Source: Diadema setosum
Lineage: Eukaryota; Echinodermata; Echinoidea; Diadematoida; Diadematidae
NCBI GenBank assembly: GCA_033980235.1
Contig: CM067066.1
Coordinates: 26,719,476-26,783,475, forward strand
Reading direction: 5' to 3'
DNA length: 64,000 nucleotides
Shown: one piece after another, positions 1 to 11,769 of the stretch
Layout of the letters: each line of letters opens with the position of its first letter
How positions within the stretch are numbered: position 1 is the first letter of the stretch
The notes under the pieces: generated by a model
Told to the model about the DNA's origin: nothing
Database searches by the model: none
What the model saw: the letters and a program-made list of their open reading frames with translations, nothing else
Program-made: the position numbers and the translations under genes

Positions 1-469
1 ATGGGAGGGACCCACCCAAAGGAGGCAGTATGCTATCATTACAAATCATGTCGTAAATAAAGTTTCAAAGGGAGATTCCACTCCATGTTCTGAGTTGACC
101 ACAACAGATGAAATATCATGAAACAAGCAGCAAAAGTACCAAGTTGCCTTTATTTAAGACCTTAGGATGTGCCGCATGCTTTATCAAACCACTGATGGCG
201 GTCACAATCCCAATATACATACAAGGTGAGTTAAAAATGTCATCATCTCACAATTCCCCCATTATATTAGTTTTAGTTATAGTTATTAGTTTGTGCTAAA
301 AAAAAAATCATCAAATTCATGTGAATTGGTTTATGATCAAGCAACTGCGACCCTTTCCCCATTAAAACAGTCATCTTTGCTGAGTTATAACAACTCTCCA
401 ATTGTGTAATTCAAAGGACACAGTCATTCTTTAAGCATTTTCTTTTCAGAGAGAGGAATTCCACTGGAG
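1..469. other. Plain sequence without supported genes
   Basis: AT-rich sequence. A donor-like ACAAG|GTGAGTT occurs at about 224, but the frames around it carry no recognisable protein and the upstream acceptor is poor. Nothing else is supported. Confidence 0.5.
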
Positions 470-565
470 ATGGATGTGTAGGTCAGTGGTAAAACCATGA
501 GGTAGTGGCATCATCACCTCGCATCTCATTAGCAGGTTTGAAGATTGCAATCAGTATCACTGTAT
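470..565 (+). mobile_element. Relic of a tRNA-derived SINE head
   Basis: TAGGTCAGTGGTAAAACC at about 479 resembles a tRNA 5' half with box A. GCAGGTTTGAAGATTGC about 50 bases downstream resembles a decayed box B (GGTTCGAATCC). The spacing fits a tRNA. No intact cloverleaf can be drawn, so this is a decayed SINE head rather than a working tRNA. A similar box A-like string, TAGTTCAGTGG, sits at 3286 without a box B. Confidence 0.35.
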
Positions 566-2085
566 GGTGATCACAACAAATCAAACTTGGAAGTTTTATC
601 ACTCTTTAAATATTTTTTCACTATGGATTTGAAGGAGATGTGTATTCTAGTCTGTGATTCATTTTTTAAGGTCATCTTTTACCTGGAGTAGAATTTTACT
701 TTAAAAGAGTCGTTAGTTAGATAATGAGCTAGACAAAGATGTCAGAATTAGCAGGGGGGATGGGAGAGGGCAGGAGGCATCAGAGAAGGTGATTGCCTGT
801 CACTGGCAAATTATGATTGAGAGGAGATTTGGAAAAGTCAAGGCTACATTTGAGTGTACACAACACGTACTACATCCTCTTTTAGCCCATCAAATCCTGG
901 GGGGTGGGGGAGGAATTGCCACAAGATATTACCCTGACAAGTTCTGTATACACCAAATATTTTGCGAGGGTTTTGTTTTTCGGAAAATCATGAGTCAGCT
1001 GCTATACGCAAATCTGAAAACATAAAGAATATCGACTCTGATCCCAATATGAAAGTCACACGCATTTCTCCATTCAGTACAGTTCTCCACAATCACACAT
1101 TTAACCACTCATGAAATCGTCGGGAAGTTGCACAAAATTAGACTCGCTAGATGTATGCCATATAGGCCCACAGTATTGCAAGGTCCTGTGATTGTGTGTG
1201 TGTTTGGGGAGGTGCTGTTACCAATGGGAATGTACTTGGTGTTTTTTGTTTTTGTTTTTGTTTTTTCTTAGGTTATCACATCTTGATGGTACTATGTATG
1301 GTGTTCTATCCTGGTTTGCCATCCCTATACTGTAAACACAATAAACCAGAGGTTTGTCACATTACAGGAAGATGAGGAAATTGTCTAGCTGGTCATCCAT
1401 GGTCCTTTTGTAGCAGCCATTAAAATTTGCTTAATTCTGCAGAATTGGTTGTGGCATGTTGGATTAATATGTGAATTAACAACGCACAGGCATTTCAAAG
1501 TGATGATGAAATCTGCAATAGTCATTGGAAGGGGAGGGAAGGAGGTGTTGGGTGGAGGGAGGGGGGGATCGGGCCTTGGCCTCGAAGTGTAGCCATGAGG
1601 GCAGCAAACACCATTGTAACATCTGCTGTTGGCATGATCCAGCGCAAAGGAAGAGATGCATGTAGGAATGAGGAAGAAAGGGAGGAACAGGAGGAGGAGG
1701 AGCTACGATTTGGTCCAGACTGCCGTGGAGTCATCGTTAAGGGGTTTCAAGAGTCCATGTTTCATGTTTCAGAAACACATATTACTGAACATGTTGTAGA
1801 GAAATATGGCTAGTTTAGTGTTAGGCACTGGATGTGCGGTTTGCTCTCCAACAGTCAGAATGTTGGAAAACATGACGGGGGAAACACCTTTGGGGTATGA
1901 CCAGCCTTAGTTGCATGATTCGAAAAAATACGGACTGAAGAGATGTCACTCAAGTTTGCTGATATGCTTACAAAATGATCACCGTTCAAGTTTTACCTGT
2001 TGTGCAGCTAGTTTCTAGGCATGTTTTAATGTGCATGAGTTCTCTGTTTTACCTGATTGCTTCCAAAATATATCTCCCTGTATTA
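566..2085. other. Plain sequence
   Basis: No supported gene. Around 945-1010 a stretch with TTTTGCGAGGG and TATACGCAAAT resembles a decayed fragment of the third CGCGAAA element family seen at 52236 and 58255. The segment at 1525-1700 is purine-rich, with short frames that look like composition artefacts. Confidence 0.4.
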
Positions 2086-2178
2086 TTAACCCGTTGAGGA
2101 CGAGTCCCGAGTATACTCGGGCAGGTGTCTATGGGAAATGCGTGTTGTAGCAAAATCAAACCGTCCTCAACGGGTTAA
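2086..2178 (+). mobile_element. 93-bp TTAA element, copy 1 (piggyBac-like MITE)
   Basis: TTAA, then CCCGTTGAGGACG, is mirrored at the other end by CGTCCTCAACGGG and TTAA. Target TTAA with ends starting CCC is the mark of piggyBac-type elements; assignment is inferred from the termini since there is no coding capacity. Between the ends lies the 14-base palindrome CCGAGTATACTCGG. Copies 2-5 have exactly the same total length. Confidence 0.75.
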
Positions 2179-5100
2179 CAGTACACCCATACTACCAATA
2201 GCAGTTCTCAGAGCCTGTGGGCTATGTAAAGGTCTTGTCTCCTGCTGGATGAAATGCCCACTACATGTAGGTGAGGGTCCCGTCTTTGAGTGAGGACAAA
2301 AAAAAAGGTTACATCACCTTTTCTCTCTTCATCATCAGACTCAGCCCATGATGGATAGATCTCATCTATTATCTTCACCCGTGAGGCTGATCAAATTGCA
2401 CTCGAGGTAACGGCATTCTCATGTAATAGGCCCCAGAACTCCTCCTATACGTTTCTGCATGGGGCTTCGTTGGGATACGTAAAACCATGACCGTATTGTC
2501 GGGCAATAACATGCGTTGGCAAAAGGCAACTGTTTAAGAAGACCTTTTGGAAATCACTCTTGTTATCAATTATATTTGAATGAAATAAAAGAAAAAAAAA
2601 GGAGGTGGAGAAGGAGAGGAAGAGGAAAAGGAGATAGGGATGAAAGATTTTTTTTTTCACAAGCCTCATGCTTTTCTTCTTTTGCCCTGAGAAGTTTTGC
2701 CAGCAGATCAGCAGATTAATTGATTTTGTTGCATGTCTGTACCAGATTCACAAGTGTCATGCAAGCAGAAAATTGGTACTTTCTAATAATCTGTAGATGA
2801 ATATTGCAAGTTATTTGCTTGGGATCGTGGTGCCTGCATCAGGAAAAAAATTCTCTCAAAGTATGCATACTCTGCACAGGAATTTCAATGCAAGGGTGAA
2901 TGGCCCTCATGTTTGAATTTTTTTTTTCAAAGCAGAAGAAAGATTGAAGATCTTGTTGCCTGACTTGGAATGTGTGACATCAAACATCTATTGCTCAATC
3001 ACACATCTACAGCATTGCTGAAGAGTGGAAAAGTGACAGGATATTGTTGATGGTGAAATTAATGGACCTATTCATGCAAGGTTTTTATGTGTCCTGCCCA
3101 TTCACCTATAACTTACCCCAATGTTTCCCCATGTTTTGTATCAGGTTATGATTCCTTTCATACTGTGTTGGACACTCAGCTTCTAGCTCTTGCTGATTGT
3201 TTAGAACCAGGACTGCAGATAAATGCAAGGACCTACATTTAATGGGACTACAGTGTACCACTGACTGTTGGAGGGATCTCGGCTGTAGTTCAGTGGCAAA
3301 CCCCCGGTGGAACAGACATGCTGGCTTTCACAAGCCTCTTTAACCCTCACCATACTTTATTTGCTATTTGTTGCATTCACTGGAGCACTGTCTTTCCTTG
3401 CTGCTTGGCACAGATGTCTGGAAACCAATTACCGATAATTAGAGATTAGCTAATCCCTCAGAGATTACCCAATCCCTTTTAACCCTTTTTGTGTTGATAT
3501 TGCCTTCCTGTTGGAAGGAGGCACATTGTTACACCTGAGTGGGCTGGCTAACTTTACAGTTGGGTTAAGTTTGGAGGAGTCATCTGCATTCTGATGAAAA
3601 AAAAGCATGGCAACTTTCAGATACAGCTATAAAAGTGCCTGGGTGCATTGAGGGTTAAAGTATTGAACCCAAGTATGGTTAACATCAGCACTTGGACCGA
3701 CAAGACCTGTCGAACTTCAACAGGTTTATTCAGACAACATCCGAAGTGGGGATTGGAGCCACAGCTTGAACCTAATGATGTTGGAAGAATGGGAATGAGA
3801 GAAAGGAGTACAAATAAAGCTTTAGTCCCCACCAAGAACTCAAAAATAACAACAATGAATGAGAACAAGGGAGGGGGAAAAAAGTAGTCCAGACTTTGTG
3901 GCTCTTTTTTGAGACAAGTAATTTGTAAATGTCAGTTTGGTAACCGAAAGTAAGCGTTACCACTTTGGCTAATGACTTTGGCAGGACATGTTAACCTCAA
4001 AGTGCTGGTCGGGGGTTTTCTGGAGCGTCGGACGTGCAAGCTGCGCGTAGCCGGTCGTCTGCTGCCGCTGTCGGAGGCGATGCGGGATCGAAGGAGCGAA
4101 ATCTTAGTTTGAGGTCAGAGGTTAGTTTGTTGTTCTCTTTCATCACAACACCCAAGTACACACGGAAGACATGTCCCACTAACTCCCCAACTATTTACCA
4201 GAGACCTTAATGGTCTCTCTGATGAGTACACCAGCTGGGCTCACCCCACCCCACCCCTTTTCACCAGCAAACAAGGCGACACCAGGGGCACGAGATGTTC
4301 AGATGGGAGAGGAAAAGCGAAAAGGAAAAAAAAAAAGACAAGAAGAAGAAGATACAGCAGCGACTTTGGCTGAATTTCTGCCCGAAAATTTGATTATTTT
4401 CCTGCCAAGATCGCGATGTCTGTCTGCTCTTCACCTTTCTGTTCTGATATATCGAGAGCTTGTCAGCCAATCAGTTCCGTTGCAGGGACAAGACAAAAAG
4501 CATTCTTAAGCAAACTTACAACCGCCTTCCACCATCTAAATTGGCCTCAGGTGCTTTACCTATCAAAATGTTAATGTGCTCTGTTTTCATTTATTTTTTC
4601 TCCCCCTCTGTTTGTTTCCAGGGTAATAGCAGGGAACTGTGGCCTTCTTTTCAGCAGTGTTGGAGACATTGGGTGCACACTCCTGCGCATAAATCACCAC
4701 TAGTTACAAGCGCCTGGATTACCCCATGCCCCTGACAAATGCCTGATTCATGATGCTATTGTGTACAGAAGTAATCCGCCTCTCTTTTCCCCTCCATCAG
4801 TTCAAACTTTCTCTTTCCTTCTACCCCCTCCCCCCCCCCCCCCACATACCACCACTATCCTCCCCGCCCGCCCTCTCTTGTCTTATTCCAGCTCCTTGTG
4901 GTACACATTTTTGAATGGGGAAGAGAGAGTTATTTCAATAAGTCATTTTCTGTCTTTGGCACAGACTGCATCCAAGGTCGCTATGGTGATGGAGGACTCC
5001 AAAGAGGATTAACTAGATGATGTTACAAAATAGAGAGAGAAAAAAAAAAAGATGGAAGAAAAATATGGGACCAATAACGGATTCAATGTGGAATGCTAAT

Positions 5101-5738
5101 GACAGTATTGCTGTTGCATCCTAGGACCCATAGATGGGGCAATAAATTTCTTCTGCCGGGAGTTCGTCAAGACCACGTAAAATGTATGAGGAACAAATGT
5201 GCAACAACTCCAGGGTCACGTTGAATGAAAACTCCCCCTCTCTCAGGCTTTGTTTCCTTAGGATCAGGATTTTTTTCTGTATGGAGTCTTTCCGTTCCAA
5301 GCATACCCTCCCTAAAGACTGATAATGCCCATGATTTTTTTTTTTTATGTGTTAAGCATGAAATAACATTGAAATGAAATCCAAAGCATCTGCCCGTTAC
5401 TGCTTCTGACATTGTCAAAATGGACATCGTATGTGCTTTATTACTTCGCCATTTAAGGTTGATACCTGGGGCCCCTGTAGTATAGAACTGCGGTAACTGG
5501 ACAATTGATGGTAACCCCCGCAATCAGTGGTAGCTACCATAGCAACACTGTTCCTTTGCCAATCACAGCCAAAAAGTCACTGATGGTTTTATGCAATGGG
5601 GTCATGATTTATTAGTGAGCCTAATTTTTTTTTTATGGCTTCATTAAGTCCATTTTCCCACATGCATTTGTGGTGAAAGTGATTTGAATTTGAATTCTGC
5701 CTACATGGTTTATTCTCTCCCTGTAGGCTATGCCTACT
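2179..5738. other. Plain sequence with poly-C and GC-rich patch
   Basis: Apart from the weak exon at 2339 nothing coding is supported. A CpG-rich patch at about 4010-4110 could be a regulatory island. A long C run lies at about 4829-4843. At 4978 a short frame ending MVMEDSKED then stop follows an acceptor-like GTCTTTGGCACAG, with AATAAA at about 5140; this is too weak to call a last exon. Confidence 0.35.
2339..2406 (+). CDS. Weak candidate exon
   Basis: A strong pyrimidine tract and acceptor (TTTTCTCTCTTCATCATCAG) precede and CGAG|GTAACG follows. Only one frame is open, beginning TQPMMDRSHLLSSPV, phase 0 to phase 2. There is no homology that I recognise, and such open stretches occur by chance. 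Confidence 0.15.
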
Positions 5739-6272
5739 GTACCCCATTTAGACTGTGCGGGGGTTTCAAAGCCACCTCAAGGAGGTTTGAAATCCCACTA
5801 GAAAAAGTGATCACTGGTCTGTTTCTGCTTCTCGAGCTGAATTCACCAAAGCAGGTCCATTTGGCTCTGTTCCTGTGGTAACTGAATTTCCCCTCTGATA
5901 CATGGCATGGGCTTTTGAATTTCTTACGTAACCGCAAATGTGATTGAGCGCAAAAGTGTGTAAGTTATGGGGGGGGGGGGGGTTATCAGCAGGGCTTGGT
6001 CACGGCAGCTGGTTTGTTTAAGTCAGCTGGTGATCCTTTAGTGATAACTTCCGGGTCGGCAAAGAAGCGTCTTCTCAAACTCCGTAGCGTGTATATACTG
6101 CATCCGAGGCTTTTTGAGGCTGCCATAGCAGACTCTGTAGGTGGTTTCAGACCCACACCTGAGAGGATCTTCTTTTCTGAATTCTGTCTGTTAATACTGA
6201 GCTGAAAGGCTGCTCAAGGCTGCTATAGGAGGCTTCAGAACCCACTGTTTTTGCTCCGTGTAAACGGGGTAC
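5739..6272 (+). mobile_element. GTACCCC-type TIR element, copy A
   Basis: It starts GTACCCCATTTAGAC and ends GTGTAAACGGGGTAC, an imperfect inverted pair. The inner sequence from about 5870 to 6240 matches the reverse complement of about 34625-35060, for example the GAATTCTGTCTG block and the GAGGCTGCCATAG block. It has no coding frame, so it is non-autonomous. A G run of about 14 lies at 5969. The superfamily is not determined; I found no convincing target duplication. Confidence 0.6.
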
Positions 6273-6359
6273 TAGAGTACTGGAGTTCGGATGTCTTCTT
6301 AAGTATCAAATGTTACCTGTCACTCTGTCATCTTTGATCAAATGACAACCATCATGGGC

Positions 6360-6730
6360 ATAGACTGTAGAGAACAAAGAAGAAAGTAAAAGAAAAAGGA
6401 GGAGGAGGAGGAAATATAAAGACAGTACTAGAGGGAGGGGAAAAGAGAGTATTGTTGTAATAGTAGAGGCAGCAGCAGTAAAGTAGGAGAAGAAATGAAG
6501 AAGATGAAGGAGGTAAAAGAGAAAAAGAAAAAGAAAGAATAAGAGATTGAGAAGGAAGAGAGGAGTGAGAGGAAAAAGAAAAAGAGGAAGAGGAAGAAGA
6601 GGAGGAGAAGAAGAAGCAGAAGGAAAAAGAATAGGAGGAAGAGAAGAAAGCAAACAAGAAAGAGAATATAGAAAGGGATGTCAATAAGAAGGAGGAACTA
6701 AAATAGGAGAAGAAAGAATAAAGCTGGGTA
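6360..6730 (+). repeat. Long purine-rich tract
   Basis: Nearly all bases are A or G over about 370 bases, with many GGA, GAA and AAAG steps. The opposite strand gives serine-, phenylalanine- and leucine-rich frames that are artefacts of this composition. Such homopurine tracts can form triplex DNA; that is general knowledge, not shown here. It ends with (GTTT)n near 6728. Confidence 0.75.
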
Positions 6731-7820
6731 GTTTGTTTGTTTGTTTGTTCATTTTCCATCTGAGAAGATGGCTGGATAACCCATATTATTCAGCTACGTT
6801 AAGCTGGTCTTCCATGCGGTCCAGTTGGATGTGAGGTGGGACCACCTCACTGGGAGGAGGAGGAAGTGGAGGAGGAGGATTAAAAAAGAAGAAGAAAGTA
6901 AACATGCGTCTCCTGATGTGAAATAGTTATTTGCTGACACATGGATTGTATTAGTCTGCAACATGATGATTAGACATAGCCTTGTCATGCAAAGGAGCCC
7001 TTCATTTGCTTCCAGTATGTTTACATCTAAGCAAGATGTGAGATTCAGTGTATGTTTGACATTTGCAGTTGCAACCACTTTTTCAGGATAACTTTTAAGT
7101 ATGACTCTTTTTTTTTTTTCCTGATTAAACAGCTGTCCAGTTCGAAAGAGGACTGTAGGTTTAGCTATCCATATTCCAAGTTCTAATCACAGGACTACAT
7201 GCCAGAATCTGCACACACTCAAATAATGTATTTTCCACCAATTATGATTTCCGTGCTACCTCTGAGTATTACCACATTTGTGTGGTTTTTGTGTCTGATA
7301 GTAATGAGATTGTATTCTTCACTTCATTTTGTCTTGCATGTATCAAAGTTTTCTTTTCAGTTGACAATTTGATTTTTAAGAAAAAAGAAGAAATGTATCA
7401 CATTTGATGAAAAACTTTCCAGTGTAGGCATCAATACCCCCAATAACGGCATCCCAGACATGTTGGTGTGAAATTGTCCGATGGGGGGAGTTTCCTGTAT
7501 CTTTAAGTCCTGATCAAGAAATGGCTGTTGTCATACTGTTTATACGTTGAGAGTCTCACTATTTAGAAATGTTCTTTATTATGTTGCTATTGTCAAGTAC
7601 TAAGTCTCGGAGCCTGACTAGTCTGACCAGGAGTCTCATGGCTGTAAAGCTGACTCAGCGGTATCTCCTGCTCTTGTTGTGCCTGTTGTCTTATTTTTTT
7701 TCTTTGCACTGTTTACTTTGTAGCTCCTCCTTTGCTAACAATTTCACAGTGAATGATAAGACATGTGTATGTTTACTTTAAGTGAGTGTTTGTGTGTCGA
7801 GATTGTCACTGGTAACTTCT
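6731..7820. other. Plain sequence
   Basis: No gene, RNA or repeat structure that I can support. Short poly-T runs occur at about 7110. Confidence 0.5.
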
Positions 7821-7913
7821 TTAACCTGTTGAGGACGGACTGATTTTGCTACAACACGCATTTCCCATATACGCTTGCCCGAGTATACTCAGGACTCGTC
7901 CTCAATGGGTTAT
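7821..7913 (-). mobile_element. 93-bp TTAA element, copy 2
   Basis: TTAACCTGTTGAGGACGG at one end and CGTCCTCAATGGGTTAT at the other. It is in the opposite orientation to copy 1 and has the same 93-base span. The central palindrome carries one change (GAGTATACTCAGG). The 3' flank has TTAT for TTAA, a decayed target copy. Confidence 0.72.
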
Positions 7914-8487
7914 ACTTGTTTTATACTACTTTTTGTTTTTATTTTGATATTTTGTTTTCTGTATCAAAGAAAATACTGCATTCTTGTAAGGGGGCAGAAG
8001 ATGGGTGATTTGATGCCAGTTTTTAGTATCCCTGGGCCACATGGCGACTGCCAGCTTTCAAGCTGTCATGTTAGTCAACTATTCCTCTACCAAAATGCAT
8101 ATTTTTGGTGTTACAAAGTTGATAACCATATCATTAGCCCATACAAATATGCATGTTTGTATAGATAATGAAGTAAGTGTAGCTCGACATTGATGTAAAC
8201 ACGCACAGTTAAAGTGTCTTTGATTTTTTTTTTTTTCAGTCAAGCCTGTGCTACTGATGTGCAATGTACTTATGACCCTAGAGCGTGGATGGAGTTCCAT
8301 TAAACAGCTGCAGTGTCGATAAATGCGATGCTGGTGGGTGCCATGTTACACATAGTCGGGATATGTGGCACAGGATGGTAGATAACCTGATGACAAGGGA
8401 GGTGTTAATGTTTAACAGAAGTATGACCTTGAACTTGCCCAGGTGTCCCCCCCCCCCCCCCACACACACGTACAGACTCACACAGTT

Positions 8488-8492
<5 letters not shown>

Positions 8493-8520
<28 letters not shown>
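8493..8520 (+). repeat. (TG)n microsatellite
   Basis: About 14 TG units, preceded by a C run of about 12 at 8449 and followed by poly-T and a G run of about 12 at 8577. Confidence 0.9.
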
Positions 8521-8521
<1 letters not shown>

Positions 8522-9212
8522 TTTAGCATTTGCTCATTTTTCTTTTTTCTTTTTCTTTTCTTTTTTTTTTGGTGAGGGGGGGGGGGGAGGGAGGATTTGT
8601 ATACCAATCTCAGCATGCATCTGACAGTGACTAATTCTAGGTCATCTGCACTCGGGGCGATTCGAGAGCAGACGATCCGATAAATACACATCATTACCTG
8701 AGCTTACTCAGTGGAGAGAATGGATACCGCGGTAACCTGTCCGGTCGGTGGCATAAAGCATTATGTATCGTATTTGCCGTCAAGGTGTGCAAACAACCAG
8801 GTAGATTGTGTCAGATGTATTTCTGTCTACCTTCTGCCACCTCTCTGTCACATTAAATTTGAAGACTCCGCCAGCAGGCATCCATTACTCTTTCCTTTTT
8901 TTAATTCCCCCCCCCCCTCCCCCACCCCTTGGATATGTCTTCTTGTCTGATCATTCCCTCCCTGGACCACCTTAAACAAATTTTAATCATGAGTGTATGC
9001 TAATCCTGTGTCATCTGTTTCTCACCCTTTCTCTTCAATTTCAGATTCTCTTCAATTTTCTTCCCTGTGTTGTCCTGTGTATCATAAGAATTCATGTCCT
9101 TATTGCTTGTCCATAGTATCTTATGTGTTTTCAATCTCTTGTTTTTTCCTCCCAACTATTAAAGGCACAACCATCTTTATCTTTTGAGACCAGGTTCCTG
9201 ATACCATGTAAA

Positions 9213-9244
9213 ACCAAGGAGCTACTACACAGTAGCTCCTTGGT
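9213..9244. repeat. Perfect 14-bp-stem hairpin
   Basis: ACCAAGGAGCTACT is followed by the loop ACAC and the exact reverse complement. A related hairpin with GAGGTACTA stems lies at 24529, so this may be a tiny dispersed palindromic element. There is no run of U after it and no sign that it is a terminator. Confidence 0.7.
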
Positions 9245-9540
9245 AAAACCTAGGTCTTGCATATAAAAGAGTAGGCCTAATAATTGAATTTTATGCTTGC
9301 ACAAGATTTGATAAGCTATTGAATGAGATGCAACTGATAGCAACCACACAGAGAGTTACCCTTGTCTGTTTCCACAAATATATCATTCCGAAAATAAAAA
9401 CAAATGCATTGCATTATGTTGTCATTACATGCTCTGTCTCTTTTAGTAATTTCCAATCATATAAAAGAAAGACAAAATGAGGTAAAAGTGACTAGGGTGT
9501 GTCTTATGCAAGACTGGTCCTGATTTGGTGATATTTCTAG

Positions 9541-9553
9541 CTCTCTCTTTCTC

Positions 9554-9590
<37 letters not shown>

Positions 9591-9595
9591 TCTCT
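9541..9595 (+). repeat. (CT)n microsatellite
   Basis: Nearly pure CT dinucleotides with a few CCC and TTT interruptions. Confidence 0.9.
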
Positions 9596-10317
9596 ACCTG
9601 TCCCCCTCCTCCCCCCTTCTCTATCTCTTGTTCATACAATGTAATTAACAAACACACATACACACATACACACTAACAAATCTACTGTTTCTTTCACATA
9701 CACACTCTCTCTAATTTTCCTTAGTCTTTTAACCATTGGCACCCTTCCATTAGCTCTTCTGCCCTCCACACTGCCTGCAATGTTCTTCATTTTATTCCCT
9801 TGGATCAATCACTATACATCTTGATGGATTTTCTTTTTGTTATTGGTACAGACACAGATTTTTTTTTTTCTTTTTTATTCTTTTAAAAGTATTCTTAAGT
9901 AGGAGAGTTTATTGACAACTGGTCACCATGTTAATGATAGATGTGATATTTCAGTTTTCGGTGCATTTTTTTTTTCCCCTACAATGTACGTCTGATTCCT
10001 GAAGTTGACTTCTCTTGTTCCGCAGTGTTTGTGCACCGGTACTTGGCAAAATGAGATTTCAAGAAGAAGAAGAAAAAAATCAGTCTCACACTTAAATAAG
10101 AGCACACTATTTACATTTTCATGTTACTGTATCTGACAGCTTCTGCGAGTCGTACAGGAGGTATAGTATCAGTTTGAGAAGGTCAGAATTCCAGCGCATA
10201 AAAGTTTCTTCCACTCTGTTCTGTCACTCTTTGTATGCAATTGCGTATGTTTCTGCATGTGGGCATTTTGGTTTGAGAAGGAGAGTGTGGGGGATAAAAA
10301 TAGGATGTGCTCCCAAA

Positions 10318-10500
10318 AAGAAAAAAAAAAATTGAACATGGAGAAAGCAGTAGAGCAAGGGAGTGAGAAAATAGAAGAAAGAGATAATAGGAATATGCAA
10401 GAGAGAAGGGAATGAAGAGAAAGAGAGACAGACGGAGAGAGAGAGAGATAGACAGACAGAAGAAGAGACAGATGGACAATTGATTAAAGAAAATAGGTGG
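10318..10500 (+). repeat. Purine-rich tract
   Basis: A- and G-rich with GAGA runs. Minus-strand frames over it are serine/leucine/phenylalanine artefacts. Confidence 0.65.
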
Positions 10501-10680
10501 GAAAAGGAATGATGTTCAAACACCTTGTCAAAGAATGGGAAAGTTTATTCCAGATATGTCATACGTAGAGAATGTGGCCCCCAGAAGTAAGATATATATA
10601 TTGTATGTGTATCTGTCCAAAAGTGGGCTCAAGCGCAAAAGTTACGGTGAGTGCATAAAAGAGAGGGATACCCAACAACA

Positions 10681-10690
10681 ACATCATCAG

Positions 10691-10744
<54 letters not shown>
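10681..10744 (+). repeat. (CAT)n microsatellite
   Basis: About 20 CAT units. Frames here read poly-histidine on + and poly-methionine on -, neither of which is a gene. Confidence 0.9.
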
Positions 10745-11542
10745 AGCGATGTTGGCACAATACCTCACCCCCCTCTCCCCATTCTCCACCCACCCATTAC
10801 TCAGGCAGCTGGGGCTTGCATATGATTGATGCTGCCCTTGTCGAGAAATAACAAACCATCACATAGACATATGTAACGATTAAGCACATATAGGCCCTCT
10901 CGGTGATCATGGGGGTTAGGATGAGGGTGAGCGAGTGTGTTAACAAGGTCATGGGATGAGGCCAAATGGTACATTGCCCTTGTCAATGCGTTGGATTTGG
11001 TGCTTGCTGCTCTCCACAAAATTCAATGTTGTTTCAGTAACATTACCAATTGATTTAGGAAGTTGAAACTGATAAATGTATCAAATCTGCATTATTGTGT
11101 TGCCCCCCCCCCCCTGGACTTTTTTTTTTTTTTTTGCTACCTCCATAATTTACGTGTATAACTTGTGCTCAGTAAACAGTTACAACTGCTGCACCGTATG
11201 TGCTGTGTTCATCTATTCTAAAAATCATTTATGAGGCCGATAATACTCGAATTATACCCCTTCACAGAATTTAAAGACGTTGAAATCCCTATCCTGAATG
11301 TTTTCACTTCATATTTTACTATTTTGACTTAGATAAGATAGATGCAAATTGACCCATATGTGCGATCTTTTCATCGCACACGGCGATCTCTATAACAGTC
11401 CCACATATACAGATTCGTGTAAGTTCTCCACACAAGAAACCTATGGCAAAACTGTGCACAATACATTGCAGTCTGAATGGTAGAGTACGCGTCCGTGTTG
11501 GAAACAGATGACGTACTGACCAAGCGAGGCTATGCGAGGCGC

Positions 11543-11755
11543 TACTGTAAAAGTGGATATTTTCGCGCGACTAATTTTTCGCGCTACGCCGGGTCAGAAG
11601 AGTTTCGCGTGTTTTTAATTCCGCGGAATCAAGACATCACGCACAGGAACGTATGGCAAGCAAAAATATTCTCATGTTTTTATTTTCGCGGTAGTTTCTG
11701 GTTGCGCGAAATGCGCGAAAATTTCAACACCGCGAAAATTTCCACTTTTACAGTA
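11543..11755 (+). mobile_element. TACTGTAAAAGTGG element, copy a (CGCGAAA family 1)
   Basis: A 213-bp element with ends TACTGTAAAAGTGG and CCACTTTTACAGTA. The interior is dense in TTTCGCGC and CGCGAAA. A copy of exactly the same length lies inverted at 36590-36802, sharing the block TTGCTTGCCATACGTTCCTG on one strand or the other. It has no coding capacity. Ends flanked by TA suggest a mariner-like MITE, which is inference. Confidence 0.75.
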
Positions 11756-11769
11756 TATGCTAGCGAGAT

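Noticed and set aside
5167..5523. 118-codon minus-strand frame
   Set aside because: No domain, contains a poly-lysine run from an A tract, no supporting signals.
6306..6759. Two long minus-strand frames rich in serine, leucine and phenylalanine
   Set aside because: Both are produced by the purine tract on the other strand; overlapping frames are open for the same reason.
9213..9244. Rho-independent terminator
   Set aside because: No T run follows the hairpin and the context is eukaryotic.
10535..10825. Poly-histidine protein
   Set aside because: Translation of the (CAT)n microsatellite; the minus strand gives poly-methionine.
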